64,000 nt of DNA from Eleginops maclovinus (lineage: Eukaryota; Chordata; Actinopteri; Perciformes; Eleginopidae), in assembly GCF_036324505.1 (NCBI RefSeq), contig NC_086362.1:6693043-6757042 (forward strand), given 5' to 3'. The notes beneath the pieces were generated by a model. The model had not been told where the DNA came from. It did not search any database and saw nothing but the letters and a program-made list of their open reading frames with translations. The translations under genes and the position numbers were made by a program. The first letter of the stretch is position 1, and every line of letters begins with the position of its first letter. This document shows positions 51,240 through 63,065 of the stretch, piece by piece.

Positions 51240-51365
51240 TAATGAGTGTAATTGATTGGAGCCTCATTCACATTCAGTGGATCGGAGCATGCAAATTGTC
51301 CTTGCAGTCTTAATGAGGGCTTCTTTTAATGGCACAATCAAAAAAATCCTCCTCTAATTCTGCAG
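51240..51365. promoter_or_regulatory. Candidate regulatory element with octamer motif
   Basis: Between two TG repeats lies a compact block with TGTAATTGATTGG, an exact POU octamer ATGCAAAT (51289-51296), CTTAATGAGGG and TTTTAATGGCACAATCAA. This motif density is typical of neural enhancers; function is inferred. Confidence 0.25.
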
Positions 51366-51366
51366 T

Positions 51367-51368
<2 letters not shown>

Positions 51369-51463
<95 letters not shown>
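51369..51463. repeat. (GT)47 microsatellite
   Basis: An uninterrupted GT run. Confidence 0.97.
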
Positions 51464-51464
<1 letters not shown>

Positions 51465-53714
51465 CGAGCACTCTCTGATTGCATGCTCATGTGCTGGCAG
51501 CACGTAAACAGGTTGCTGCTTTGTCTCATTTACGCAGGAAGTATGTCATATTTGTTCACACACACGGACGCAAACTGCAGACAGAGACCTCATCCCCATA
51601 TTTTATTATTGATTGTTTGTGGGGAGCTTCCATCATGCAGAGTCAATATAAGCTGAGACATCTTGAAGGAAACCTGACAGATTAATATCAAGCACTTTGA
51701 TTCCCAGTGTTTGCATTTCAAATGAAATGTATCCAATATCCATAACGCCTCGTCGGTATGGTTTTAGTATCACATCCCCTCTTAGCTGGTGTAAACTAAA
51801 TTAAGCTATCAGTTTTCTGTTAAACTGAGGAACATTAGTTATTTAGCTAGTGAATGTAAGCTAACTAACCAACGTTAGCCCTTTAGCTAGCAAATATTAG
51901 CCCTTTAGCTAGCGAACAGCAATGTGAAAGCATCCTAGAGCCGGGGAATCATATTCTATTCGCTGAATAGAAATCATTTCATAAACTTTCACAAAAGTGT
52001 GTTTAGCAGCCTTATCATCTGTGGACTGATAATGAATTAGTGGATGAAGAGGATGATTTGTGTTGGGGAGATTAATTTCCTTTCGATATGCTAACCTGCT
52101 GCACAGAAACACAGCCTGTCTTGCGACCCCGTTGGCCATCTTTAATCCTACAGCTTCATGCGGTCAATACCTGAGGATTGATTCAATGCTGTGGTCAAAC
52201 AAACGTTTACATCCATTAGTGAGACAGCTAAGGCATACTTTACATTTTGATCACAATCAATTATCTCCTGTCGTCTCTGGATAATGTGGAAGCCCTGATG
52301 AAGCCACCATGTTGGGGCTCAGATGCAGAGCTGCAACGCAAACGACTGAACACCACCATAAAACATAAAAAGGGAAAGGGTGATCACGTAAAAACTGAAT
52401 TAATAAAGATATAGTAGGAGTAAATAGTTTGTCAGGATATCTGGTGGGGACTGTTTTAGAGATTGTGATGAATCAATATAAACACAGAGTAATAGATCAA
52501 GAGGCCCTCACTTCTTTTTGTGTTGTTCCCTACACTGTAGTCTGTTCAAGATGTTTTTGTGCATGTAAATGTAAACTACATTATACATGATTACAATTGA
52601 CTGCATCCTGACAACGTTATTACTTATCTTTATCATTATGTGTACTACTTGTGTGAGAAAAACACATGGTGTAATTTGTTGACGTTTTCCTTTAGGAAAT
52701 GTCTTGACTCTAGCTGGACTTTAGTATTATATGATTCAGTTCCCAAGAAAGATTCTTGACTGAAATCCAATCAAAAGTATAAACTATAAACAGTAAGTCA
52801 CAGTAGAGCTATTTGTCTCTCTGTATGTTCTCCTCTGCTTCTTAATTTCTACATTTCTGCTGCGAACAGCTCCATAAGCTCTGACTGTGTGTCTGTCTTC
52901 TGTATATTTTGGGTGAGAGACTTTTTGGTAATCCTTCTGGATTAAAAACACTTCCTCTAATATCTGCGGATGCAAGTCAACCACACTGAGCAGGTAGTGC
53001 ATGTTAGGGAGGCACACACTGAGCGGTGATGAAGAGAGAGGAAGAGCTTTATAGAATCCCTTTTAGACATGCTTTTAATTCCTCTGCAGGAATACCAGCA
53101 ATATTTCACTGGAAATGTCACAGAATGTCAGGTTGGGAAATGTCAGCAGGGAGGGGCTGCAGGGTGACCTCACAGCCCCCCTTTAAGATGAAATAAATAT
53201 GCCTGGAGATATTTTTTTAGGCCATGGTTTCTACTTTTTACAAAGGCTATTCTTTTTCACAGCAGCAGAGATAAATGAAGTCATGAACCGTGGGGCTGGG
53301 TCACAAAGGAAGTGTCATTTCCTCAATGCACACGATAAATGTTGACTCCTTTACATGATGCAAAAAGTGAGAAAAGAGGAGTGGTAAGCGCATTCTGAAA
53401 CATTTACATGTGAAAGCATAAGGAGGTGAGTCAGTTGAGATGATTTACACATACACTCCAGTGATTGGATCCATTCTTTGTTAGTGACATATGGCAATGG
53501 GCCAAATTCTCATATGAGGACAATTTGAATAATTCTGAAATGTCATGCTATAAGGAGCTACGAAAAGTATCGAAGCATATCAGCCGGTAGGACTGCTATA
53601 CTTAAACTGATGTGGACAGTTTATAATAACTCTGACTGCCAGAAGAGTAGACGAAGGTCCACAGTGGAGACATTTATAAAAACATGTTAACCAGAGACCC
53701 AACTCACTCCTTTC
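51464..53714. other. Intergenic, no gene seen
   Basis: It contains a short tandem CTAGC-rich part (51830-51915) and otherwise unremarkable AT-rich DNA; open frames below 80 codons show no domain. Confidence 0.55.
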
Positions 53715-53965
53715 AGTGTGCTAGCTAGCTTGCTAGCAAATGCTAGCTATCTAGCAAGCCATCTCTAAATTTGTGGCTCTCAAACTTAAATTGGAATTAT
53801 TATTTAACACCCTAGGCGCTGTGGCAGTGAGATTAATTATAAAAACATTGTTGACATGTTTTTTTTTAAGCAGCGGGCACTCTCATACAGCCAGCAGCTC
53901 CTCACAGCTTGAAACTTCGGTATAAATTCACAAATGTATGTTTTTGGGATAAACTATTCTCGTAT
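53715..53965 (-). repeat. RepB dispersed repeat copy
   Basis: GTGCTAGCTAGCTTGCTAGCA, TTTGTGGCTCTCAAACTTAAA, AATTATAAAAACATTGTTGAC and CACTCTCATACAGCCAGCAGC match reverse-complemented RepB sequence at 44.0-44.4 kb. Confidence 0.65.
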
Positions 53966-55139
53966 CGGAAATATAAATAGTTAGTTTCTCGACCGAAAAA
54001 AATACATTAGTACACAAGTAGCAACACATTATACGGCAATGCAGAAGCGCCCTAAAGTGGACAAAGCACAAGGTGAAGAGAGGAACATTTTTACAAAGCA
54101 GAGAGCTCCACCCAGACAAAGCAAAACACTGATGGTCTACTCCTCCTCCTCGACAAGCATCCTTCATTAAACACACTCCCTGTACACTGCTGGACACTGG
54201 AGCCATGCAACAGAGGACTAAAAAAAACCTCATGAGCTGGAAATCTGTAGCAAAGCAACAGGAAACTTAAGGCGATGGTAATCCAAAATCAATAGAGCTG
54301 GAGACAGGAACAGTGGCACAGTTTAGAGCTTTCTGAGAGTCTTTCTCTCCCACTGCACCATGCAGGGAACATGTTATCAGGGCAGAAAATATTCACTCAC
54401 GCCCTGCCACCACATTAGCCTGAGTGCTAGCTGTCAGTTTAGATTTGCTTTAGCTGCTCTGCAGTGCATCAGGACATCTCTCTGCTCAAACTCCTTGCAG
54501 ACATCCACCTCTAACACCGAGGACATTCCCATCAACAAGTCTGCAGAGTGTTATGGTTTCCAATAATGCAGCTAATGCAGATCATTATTAGCGCAGTAAT
54601 CAACCTACAATCTGTCTGAGAAACCTACAAGAAGAGCAGAATTGTACATGATTTCGGAGAACTAGCTGGGTCTAGACATGTATTTCTAGGGCTAAGGGCT
54701 ACAGATCAAATATCGACCCTTTTTCTTGAATTACATGCAGGCACTTACATTGTTCGCCTTAAATAGTGACTGCTGGGAAAACAATTACATTTCAGTATTT
54801 AAAAAGAAAAGGCTTTGATAGGTGTGTGGGTGCGCACACCAAACAAAGTCATGTTGAGCCAAAGATCCAATATCATCCACTTTACTTTAAATATGCATGC
54901 ACTTACGTTGCATTGCACATAGATTTGTTTTACTTACATCGCTATCGTTGGGAAGAGGCAACATTTCACAGAATGGCTATTGCTGAAAATCGACCACCAA
55001 TATCGATATACCCAAAATCTTTAGGATTATAACTTTACAAAGCAACTCCATACAAGCTAAGAAATGTTAAGAGGACACATCCGGCTCATGTTCAGGTTCA
55101 TATTAATATTTTGTGCATCTACTGTGACATGTTTCCATG

Positions 55140-55470
55140 CTTTAAGGGTGGTGGAGGCAAAGCCCATAGGGACTTGGCCTGGGAACTGGAAGGTCACCAG
55201 TTCAAGTCCCTGAAAAACCAGGTGCTACCGTGGTGTCCCTGAGCAAGGCACCATTCCCCACACTGCTCCACGGATGCTGTGCATACTGGCAGCCCACTGC
55301 TCGTAAGATTAGGATGGGTCACATGTAGAGACCTAGGGCAATGGTGGCAAAGTGGTTAGGGGCATGGCCTGGGAACTGGAAGGTCACCAGTTCAAGTCCC
55401 CGAAAGCCCAAGTGCTACCTTAGCAAGGCATACCTCTTTTCACCCTCTGTCTGAAACCAGAGCCCAGTGT
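55140..55470 (+). mobile_element. tRNA-derived SINE, two head-to-tail copies
   Basis: Two promoter-bearing heads (about 55145-55215 and 55340-55410) share GGCCTGGGAACTGGAAGGTC followed by ACCAGTTCAAGTCCC, which fits a degraded pol III B box. The A box is seen as GGTGGCAAAGTGGTTAGGGG in the second head. The body of the first, GAGCAAGGCACCATTCCCCA, is typical of fish SINEs. No functional tRNA cloverleaf is kept. Confidence 0.75.
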
Positions 55471-55494
55471 GATCTGGCAGGCTGTTGTGATCAA

Positions 55495-55620
55495 GTGCTT
55501 AGAGATGTCTCGCCTATCACGTACAATTTGTTAGAGCGCTAGCCAATAGGAGCGCAAAAGCAAATAATCTCTCCTAAATCACCTTTCAAATGAGCTTGAA
55601 CACTATGTCAAGCTAACACA
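55495..55620. repeat. RepE dispersed repeat copy
   Basis: GCCTATCACGTACAA and GCGCTAGCCAATAGGAGCGC recur at 57.96-58.06 kb (GCCTATCACGTACAA, GCGCTAGCCAGTAGAAGCGC). Class unknown. Confidence 0.6.
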
Positions 55621-55890
55621 ATGCCTTATCACAATACAGCTAGTGTTGTAAGGGAAATAACTACAGGTCTGACTGATTTCTCCATACCCGGTTCAATAAC
55701 TTTCTACAAACCTTATTCAAAGCCCTGATAAAGACATACTAAATTCATATTTTGCTGTTTGGATTAAAAGCCTTCTCCTCAGGTCCCTGAGTCAAAGGAA
55801 AATCAAGTTTGTGAGGACAAAAGATTTGATGCCAGCAGAAATTCAGAGTGGCTCAGCACGGGTCAGCCAGATATGAGGTGACACTTAAGG

Positions 55891-55891
<1 letters not shown>

Positions 55892-55944
<53 letters not shown>
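55892..55944. repeat. (TG)26 microsatellite
   Basis: An uninterrupted TG run. Confidence 0.97.
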
Positions 55945-55948
<4 letters not shown>

Positions 55949-56885
55949 CCTCCCTGCACTATTGGCGGGTAATCATATTAAAGGTGCATTATTTCAAGGT
56001 CCCTGCCCTTTAAATGTGATAAAGTGTAATCTGCTGTCTGAGGCAGCGAGCGCCGTCCTTCCTGAGGTCAGACTGCAGGAATAGTGCAGCGTAAAGTAAA
56101 ACTAAAATATGTGGGTGTTTTTGATTAACAACTGCTGTTAAACACATCATACCTGGAGCATTTTTCACAGAAGCAGCAATAGTACAGCGTGGGATGCAAA
56201 CACACGTTTGTTTTTGTATGTGATGTTTGCTTCTGATGAAGTTAGCGTGGAAACGAAGGCGTGCAGGGACTGCAACCTTGAACTAAGAAGAGATACCTGA
56301 TCGTTGAGATGCACTGCGTTTAAATCCTCCCACATGAAGTGGCCATAGCATACTTTAAAGGAATAATATCCATTCAGATTATATCTATATTACTGCAACC
56401 TCGCACGCCATGCTGCTTGCAGGAAAGCTTTCAAGTCGAAGCCAAGAAAAGATTTATATTCTGTGAGCTTTCCATTATCGCGGTGCACTGCTGCTTATTT
56501 CAAGGCTATAGATACAGGACGTTTCTTTTTATTTTTTGGAACAGATAAAAAAATCAGCAATGCACTTTATCAGGACTGGATTTCCTACGGCCAGTGTTGG
56601 ATTTTCAAATTGTATTGCATTGTTAATGATTACCTCAGGTGAGCACACATACTTTGGATGCGCACACATATTTTCTTCTATAAATGGCATGCACAGAGAT
56701 AGTTCTGGGGGACTTCCACAATTGGCTCTGGGAACCTCGTATTGCCCGTGTTGGAGTATGATACTATGCTGTTGTAATAAGCCTTATTATATACAAGCTG
56801 GTGTCTCCGGAGACTTCTTCATCATCTTCACAAACATCGCTACAAGATATACATCACCTTCTTCTGAATTAGAATTTTACCGTGG
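55945..56885. other. Unique intergenic block, no gene assigned
   Basis: A 129-codon plus-strand frame (56536-56925) contains MHFIRTGFPTASVGF followed by a short hydrophobic run and a donor-like TCAG|gtgagc, but it runs into a repeat at its 3' end and I recognise no family. It could hold an exon or simply be chance. Confidence 0.4.
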
Positions 56886-57000
56886 TCGACAGGTGCAAAC
56901 AGTCTACAAGGGACTGACATACTAAACGCCCTGCTGCTTCAGAAACGATGCAGATATAAAAACACAAATGTGCCAAAACACATGATCACTCGCCACTGTA
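56886..57000 (+). repeat. RepA terminal fragment
   Basis: GGTCGACAGGTGCAAACAGTC, ACGCCCTGCTGCTTCAGAAAC, GATGCAGATATAAAAACACA and TGTGCCAAAACACATGATCA match RepA left ends. Confidence 0.7.
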
Positions 57001-57959
57001 CTTGTGTACCTAATCTAATTTATTAGCATGATGTTAAAGCAGCGAGTCTGCAGCTGATTCATCTTCTTCATCCTCCTGACCATGTGTCCATCACTCCCTG
57101 TTTCTCTGGCTCATTGCTCCGACATTAGTATAGAGAACAGGCGTCAACCTCCCAGCAGAGGGATTTATATATATATATATATATGTTTTCAAGACGAACA
57201 GAAAATAGGGCATCTGCTGCTATTGATTTTTCCTGTCTGCTGTGAGTCAGTGTGGCTATAAGTTTTGTAAGTTTCATATTTTCTGGCTCTCTCTAAAGAC
57301 CTGAGTTTCTGGTCTTTCCATTTTGTTCTGAATTGCACATAAGGTTCTCTAATTATGCACATTTGAGTGACACAGCAGTAATTTTCTGTTTAATGACCGC
57401 ATTGTTCTCCTCTCTGCATGCACATTAAGTTTTATTGTATAATAGCTCGGCTTTGAAGCCACACTACGTTTGCCTTTATGGTTGTTCATAAACATTGACC
57501 ACAGCTGCACATTACAGCGGACGTTTTTAAAGTGTTCAGTAAAACAAAAGCCCTTTATGTCGGAGTTGTTGGATCTAAATGAACCAGTTGGAGATATTGA
57601 ACAAAAACAGCACATGTTAAATTAAGATTCTGGTGAAAAGTATGTGCAAGGTTTAAAAATAATAACAAAAAGAATATATATATATATAAAATGATTTACT
57701 ATCATTATAATTATTTTACATTATCCTTATTCTTATATTTTATACATTAGCATCATCAATATTACTGAAAAAGTGTTCTAATCTTCTTCCTTTTTTATTA
57801 TTAACTTCACCTTAACCTGCTGCAGAATTAAAACCTTATCCACATTAATGCCTCACTAATAATAATAGTTTGATATAGCATAAAATATATGTATATATTT
57901 TTTTAAATGTCATAAAGAGCATGTCATTTTGGAAGTATATTTTGATGTTAACCCGAACC

Positions 57960-58065
57960 CAGTTTGCTCTGATTGGTTGAGATGTCCAGCCCCATAGCCT
58001 ATCACGTACAAAGTGGTGAAGCGCTAGCCAGTAGAAGCGCCATGTGGAACCTGAACCCCAAGAAA
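57960..58065. repeat. RepE dispersed repeat copy
   Basis: It carries the same GCCTATCACGTACAA plus GCGCTAGCCAGTAGAAGCGC block as at 55.5 kb. The GCGCTAGCC part is near-palindromic with GGAGCGC. Confidence 0.6.
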
Positions 58066-58877
58066 TACTCCCTTCTCCCTGTCCCAGATTAATAGGTTTT
58101 ATGATGATACAGAAGAGGGCATTTGTTGTATTGCAGTTTGACTGAACATGTTGTCATGCAGCATGTGCACTTTATGTTGAGCAAATCAAAACAACAGGAT
58201 GGCTCTCCTCACCACCATGTTGAATTTGCGTGTGTGTACGCTGCCACTTCTCTCAAACAGATCTGTCACTCAGCCCGTCAGCCCAAAGAGAGACGGACAG
58301 AAAGCCTGAATGAGGAAGCAACCTCTGGCTTCACGGAGCCAGAGTGCACAGGAAGTGATCACCTGCATTTCTGCTACCTGTCATACCCCCCCCCCCCCCG
58401 CCCAAAATAAATAGATTGATGTCAGGCTGACATGACGGCGGATTCAGCTCACACATGACAAGCGTGTCAGGAACTCATCTCCCACCTTTCCTTAAACAAC
58501 GCCGCGGGGGCCAACTTGTTTTCCCCTAATATAGCCCAACCCCCCATGTCTCGTCCTCTTCTAGGCTAGCAGAGAGGACTCCCTGCCATGACACATTGTC
58601 AGGAAAAAGTAGTCCAGGTATCAGCAATCCAAATTTTAAATACAAGCGAGACCTGAAGCCGCTAAATTTAGATCAAATCCTTTTAAGCTGGCAAACATCA
58701 CTGACTCACTGACAGGGGGCACTCTAAAGTGTTTATGCACTGCAGATACTTTTTATTTCCTGCATTACCTTTGACACTGAATTATAACTACAGGATGCAC
58801 AATTAAAACTAAGAAAATAAGTATTTTCAAACACAACAAAGGAAGTATTATCTGCAATGTGTAATCATTTTACAGCT
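58066..58877. other. Intergenic, no gene seen
   Basis: It contains a C run at 58387-58399 and a GC-rich patch near 58.50 kb (CGCCGCGGGGGCC). No coding signature. Confidence 0.5.
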
Positions 58878-59340
58878 TGTGTTTCGCTGGCTCTAAGGCG
58901 CTTCCATCTTGCCGTAAATTGTCTTGGCCCTTCCGGTTAAAGCGTTATTGCTATTAGTCAGCATAGCTAATAACTTTTACTTGCCAAAGAAACAGTTTTT
59001 AAGATGTTGTATGAACTTGCATAAAGTTATAACAGTTTTTCTAGGATACAAACATACTATTTTGATTAGTTTATCCAAATAATGTATGTCTGAGAATTTA
59101 CAGCGATGTTGAAAACTCATAGTCCACAGTAAAATACAGGTCAATAGGGTTTTTATAATTTCTCTCACTTCCCGAATGGTAGACACAGGTCTGCATTGCA
59201 CCATAGGGTGTTATATAATAATTCCAACTTATATTACGAGAGCCACCAATTTGGCCATAGCTAGCAGCTAGCTAAGTGTTAGCTAGCTAACTAGGTAGAT
59301 AGATAGCAAACATTAGATTGATAGATAGATAATCCTGCAG
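58878..59340 (+). repeat. RepB dispersed repeat copy
   Basis: It begins near GGCTCTAAGGCGCTTCC, has TTCCGGTTAAAGCGTTATTGC, TTTATCCAAATAATG, TAGACACAGGTCTGCATTGC and GAGCCACCAATTTGGCCATAG, and ends in GCTAGCTAACTAGG plus short ATAG units. Confidence 0.7.
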
Positions 59341-60219
59341 TCACTTATGGAAGATAGATGCTGTAAAACAATCCGATTATCACAGTGTAGCTTTAAATGG
59401 TCTCCAATAAAAGGAATTGTTTGCAATCCTGCTAGGGTTTAACCGGAAGAACTGAGACAATATGGTTTAAACCAGACGTGGGGAAAGGTGAATAGGGTAA
59501 CACTAGATTTCTTGGATGTGGCTAAGCTTCATTTTTCATTAAAGAGTGTGCAGAGTGGAGCACATCAGCCTGACAGCAGCTTTATCTGACCTATAGGAAG
59601 CTTTTCACACCTGCTCTGAAATTTTCACAGTGCACCTTAACAGCTCCTGATAAAGGGTGTTACTGTCACGCCGCTGGGGCATAGAAACAAGCTGTTAAAA
59701 AGCACTAGGAACACCAATATCAGAGGCATGCTGCAGGAACAGGGAAGCATGTCCATTACTGCAGCAGCACTTTTTTTTATTCTCCTACTGTGGTGATATC
59801 CTGTTTTCACTCTAATGTAAAGCCCATAAAACCAGCAGCATGAACCGGGTAACCGCAGTGTTGATTAAAAAGAGTAGATTAAGAGTCAGCGCGGCCACAA
59901 GTCATGCCGCTGTGTGTGGGTGCACACCCTCCTTACATGTAACACGGCACAAAGCATCGCTGCCCTCTGCAGTTCTGCTCTCATTTGCTTCTGAATCAAG
60001 AAACGACTTGAGGTATGTCACAGTGATAAACAGGACATGCTTTTGCGGAAAGCATAGGTGATATTTAAAGGCATAACACCCCAAGTCGGTTAGTAAACTC
60101 CTAAAAAGTCTGCACATCTGCAACTGGCAAATGACCAGATCTTAACTTCAAAGTGTTTCTAGGACAATTCCTGCACCCTATTTCATCATCTCCTCACCTG
60201 TGCTGAGATGTGTCAAAGG

Positions 60220-60520
60220 CTAAACTCCCCCCACTGGCGAGCCCAGAACAAGAGGAGGAAATTAATGACAGATGGCCAGGCGATGACCACGTCCTTGAGC
60301 CGCTAGCCTTATTGGCACCACCGCTAATTATATCACACACACAGAACGCAACTAAAAGCATAATAAATCTGCGCGGGAGTGAAAGGTTTTATGCAAGCCC
60401 TCTCCTCTTTCTTCAAGTGCTAAATTCTCTGCTCTTGAAATATCTACAACCCTGCGACACCACGCTGCATTAGCTTAATTGCCTTTTTCTGTGTTCGATT
60501 CCTGCAGAAACTCGAGCGAA
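60220..60520. promoter_or_regulatory. Candidate conserved noncoding element
   Basis: A repeat-free block containing GAAATTAATGACAGATGG, CCGCTAATTATATCAC, TCTGCGCGGGAGTGAAAGG and GCATTAGCTTAATTGCC. It is dense in homeodomain cores and has no convincing frame. Confidence 0.25.
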
Positions 60521-60715
60521 GGGGGAACAAAAAGGCAGGAACTGTCAGGATCTTTTTCGCTGATTAACAACAATTGCAGCCTGATACGAGGCAAGGGGCC
60601 GGAAATGATGATGTGCTGTGGCTAAATTTTCAAACTCTATTAAAGATTTATTAAGTACACATGTGTGTTGTTACTGTGAATGAGCTCATCAGTACAGTAT
60701 ATTTATTTGCATGGG

Positions 60716-60835
60716 ATTCAGTTATTAAGCTCCAAATGTCTGGAATAAACTCCCAGAACTACCTTTAAATCAATAATAAAGACATAACTTTTTTGTATCT
60801 TAAACAAGGCTGCAATTCCTGTTGGATTTTGCACC
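60716..60835 (+). mobile_element. LINE (L2-like) 3' ORF scrap
   Basis: TCAGTTATTAAGCTCCAAATG and TCTGGAATAAACTCCCAGAA match positions about 63693-63740 of the larger LINE copy, followed by a Lys/Ile-rich stretch as in L2-type C-termini. It is short and non-coding. Confidence 0.65.
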
Positions 60836-60890
60836 TGTCTTATTTTATTTTAGCTTGTTTTGTATTTTCTTTATACAAGTATATTATGTG

Positions 60891-61625
60891 GTGGCCAACA
60901 GGTGCAAGGGCTGCATATACCAAATGCTGCAAGAAGTTCAAAAAACAACAGAAACCAGGAGACTTTAAAAAGTGACGCACACAGCTGGGATCAGCGTGCT
61001 TAGTGATGTGGATTATAAAGTTTTCTGACTGTCGCTGTTGTTGGAAACTTGCCCAAGTTACTTATTTTAACAATTTGAACACACGATTCCCTCAGATATT
61101 ATTGCAGAGCTGCTGTAAGCTAGCTAGCTAACCTAGCTATTTTGATTGTATTCCCTGATGGTGTATGTGCAGTAAAACACAAAGCTCTGCTTTTTTTCCT
61201 CACCTTTTTCAGAATTTCTCAGAATTATGACTTTTTTCAGAAATTCTCAGAATTTTGACTAATAGGGGATTCCCACCCCTAGTAGCTAACACAGTCAGTT
61301 CAAATATACTGACACAATCATGAAACAGGCTAACTCTGCAAACAGTGACAGTTAGCCAACTTTATAATCCCTGAACATTATCATCGCTTTTGAGTGTCCC
61401 CTAGTGTCCGTTTTGTTTTGAGCTTCTTGCAGCATTTTTTTTTCTCCTGCATTTTGTTTACGCAGCACTTTTAGTAAATGTGTGTTTCATTAAGTTGGAG
61501 AAGATGTCTCCTAATTTGCATGTGTTTTGGCACATTTGTTTTATATTTGCATCTTTTCTGAAGCTGCAGCACATTTCTCCTAATGTAAATGTTGTGGGCC
61601 CTTGTAGCACAACCTGTCGGCCTTG
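60891..61625 (+). repeat. RepA fold-back element, longest copy
   Basis: Left end GTGGCCAACAGGTGCAAG; right end ACAACCTGTCGGCC. The arms pair over long stretches: the left GTGACGCACACAGCTGGGAT to GGATTATAAAGTTTTCTGACT region mirrors the right AACAGTGACAGTTAGCCAAC to TTTATAATCCCTGAACATT region, and the outer TTTGCATCTTTTCTGAAGCTG is the inverse of the usual left arm. A central AGAATTTCTCAGAATTATGAC duplication is private to this copy. About 735 bp, non-coding. Confidence 0.75.
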
Positions 61626-62061
61626 TAATATTACCAAACGTTTGCAGGGCATTTACTAGGTGTATGAAAAGTTTATAATATCAAGAGACAATAACTTTAT
61701 GAAACTCATTAATGAGGACACCTGAGGAGTCCCACATACATGTCCATGCAGAAATCTGGTGTCTCTGCAGGGTTCATCCCCAACATGAGCCCCTCCCCCC
61801 CTAACCCTAGCTCGTTATGGGCAGAATGATGACGGTGTCTTGGAGCAGCTGCTGCAGGGACGCTCCTCGACGAGCTGAGAGAATCCAATACTCTTAGATG
61901 GTGAACAAAACCTCCTGCATCATCACCAATGAACAAGTGAAAATGCATTCACTGACCGACACACCCTCTAAAGCCCATTTCAAACAAAGGTTCATGCTCC
62001 TCACATGTTCAATCAATGACTGCTATTGACTGTGACAGGAACAACAGGCGCTGGCACGTGT
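61626..62061. other. Intergenic, no gene seen
   Basis: A 79-codon minus frame (61948-61709) has no recognisable feature. Confidence 0.5.
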
Positions 62062-62073
62062 ACACACACACAC

Positions 62074-62115
<42 letters not shown>
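62062..62115. repeat. (AC)27 microsatellite
   Basis: A CA run with one CG interruption near 62078. Confidence 0.96.
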
Positions 62116-62117
<2 letters not shown>

Positions 62118-62199
62118 CCTTACTGAGCTATTCTTTGGGAATTCATTCTGTTAATGCAAACTTAACAATAAGAAATGTCCAAACTGCCTCTTTTTTATT

Positions 62200-62490
62200 C
62201 ACTCTGCATCATCTGTAATTCTCGCTGCGATACATTCGTCCCCCATGATGAATTCACCCTTAACCTAACGACCGAGCAAATGAGTGTGAGGCTCCACCCC
62301 GCTCTAGATTATGCTGCAACATGGGCCCGGTAATAAGCCGTCAGACAGAGTAAATGCCCACCGTGTAGGGCACAAATCAAATTTGGCTGCAGCCAAAGTC
62401 CACACAGAGAGCTGAGTATGCAGCGCGGCTGCTTACTCTGGAGGAAAGGGAGAGGAATTAGCATATTTCATTAAATATATCGAGCAACCA
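62200..62490. promoter_or_regulatory. Candidate conserved noncoding element
   Basis: A repeat-free block with GATGAATTCACCCTTAACC, CTAGATTATGCTGCAACATGG, CCGGTAATAAGCCGTCAG and CAAATTTGGCTGCAGCCAAAG (a near-palindrome with an NFI-like TTGGCN5GCCAA). Enhancer function is inferred. Confidence 0.25.
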
Positions 62491-63065
62491 GGGAGCATGG
62501 GGTTCAAATATTTAGATGTAGGAGCTCACTTAAGGGGATTTTGTTTATTAGAGAATTTGGACCATCATTAAGCCTATAAGTGGGATTTACCCCTTGAATA
62601 AAAGATGTGAATGTAAAAATAAGGAAGTGTACTTTTAATGCATCCATAGTCAGGAAGTTAAAATACAATTTGCCGATTGCTGTGCTACTGGTCCCGGAGC
62701 ATTGCCTCGACATGAAGCAAAAAACGTGCGGAATGATGGGTGGTAGGGTGCTATGTCTTTTCTAAGAGATTTGCCTAGCTGTTTTCATCCATAGAAATGA
62801 ATGGGAAACAATGTGATCAGAGCTCAAAATCATCAGAGCACTTTAACGGAGAGAAAATACTCAAAGTTTAAACAGCTCTCCAGGCTCTCAAATGTATTGG
62901 ACGCAAACTATTTTCTGACGGATGGCACAGTTTTCCTAAAATCTCAGTTGAACTTTTTTACATTTTTGGACCAATTCAGATTTTATAATGGGTGTATGAT
63001 TGGATGGAATGTTCCGAGCTGGAGTTGCTTACATTATGAGTTAGGGTGGAAGAAGCTCTTAAGTA

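Noticed and set aside
55140..55410. Possible tRNA genes
   Set aside because: B-box-like motifs are present, but no acceptor stem or anticodon arm folds; they are SINE heads.
56536..56925. 129-codon frame with a signal-peptide-like start and a TCAG|gtgagc donor
   Set aside because: No family recognised, hydrophobic stretch short, and the frame ends inside RepA; could be revisited with RNA-seq.
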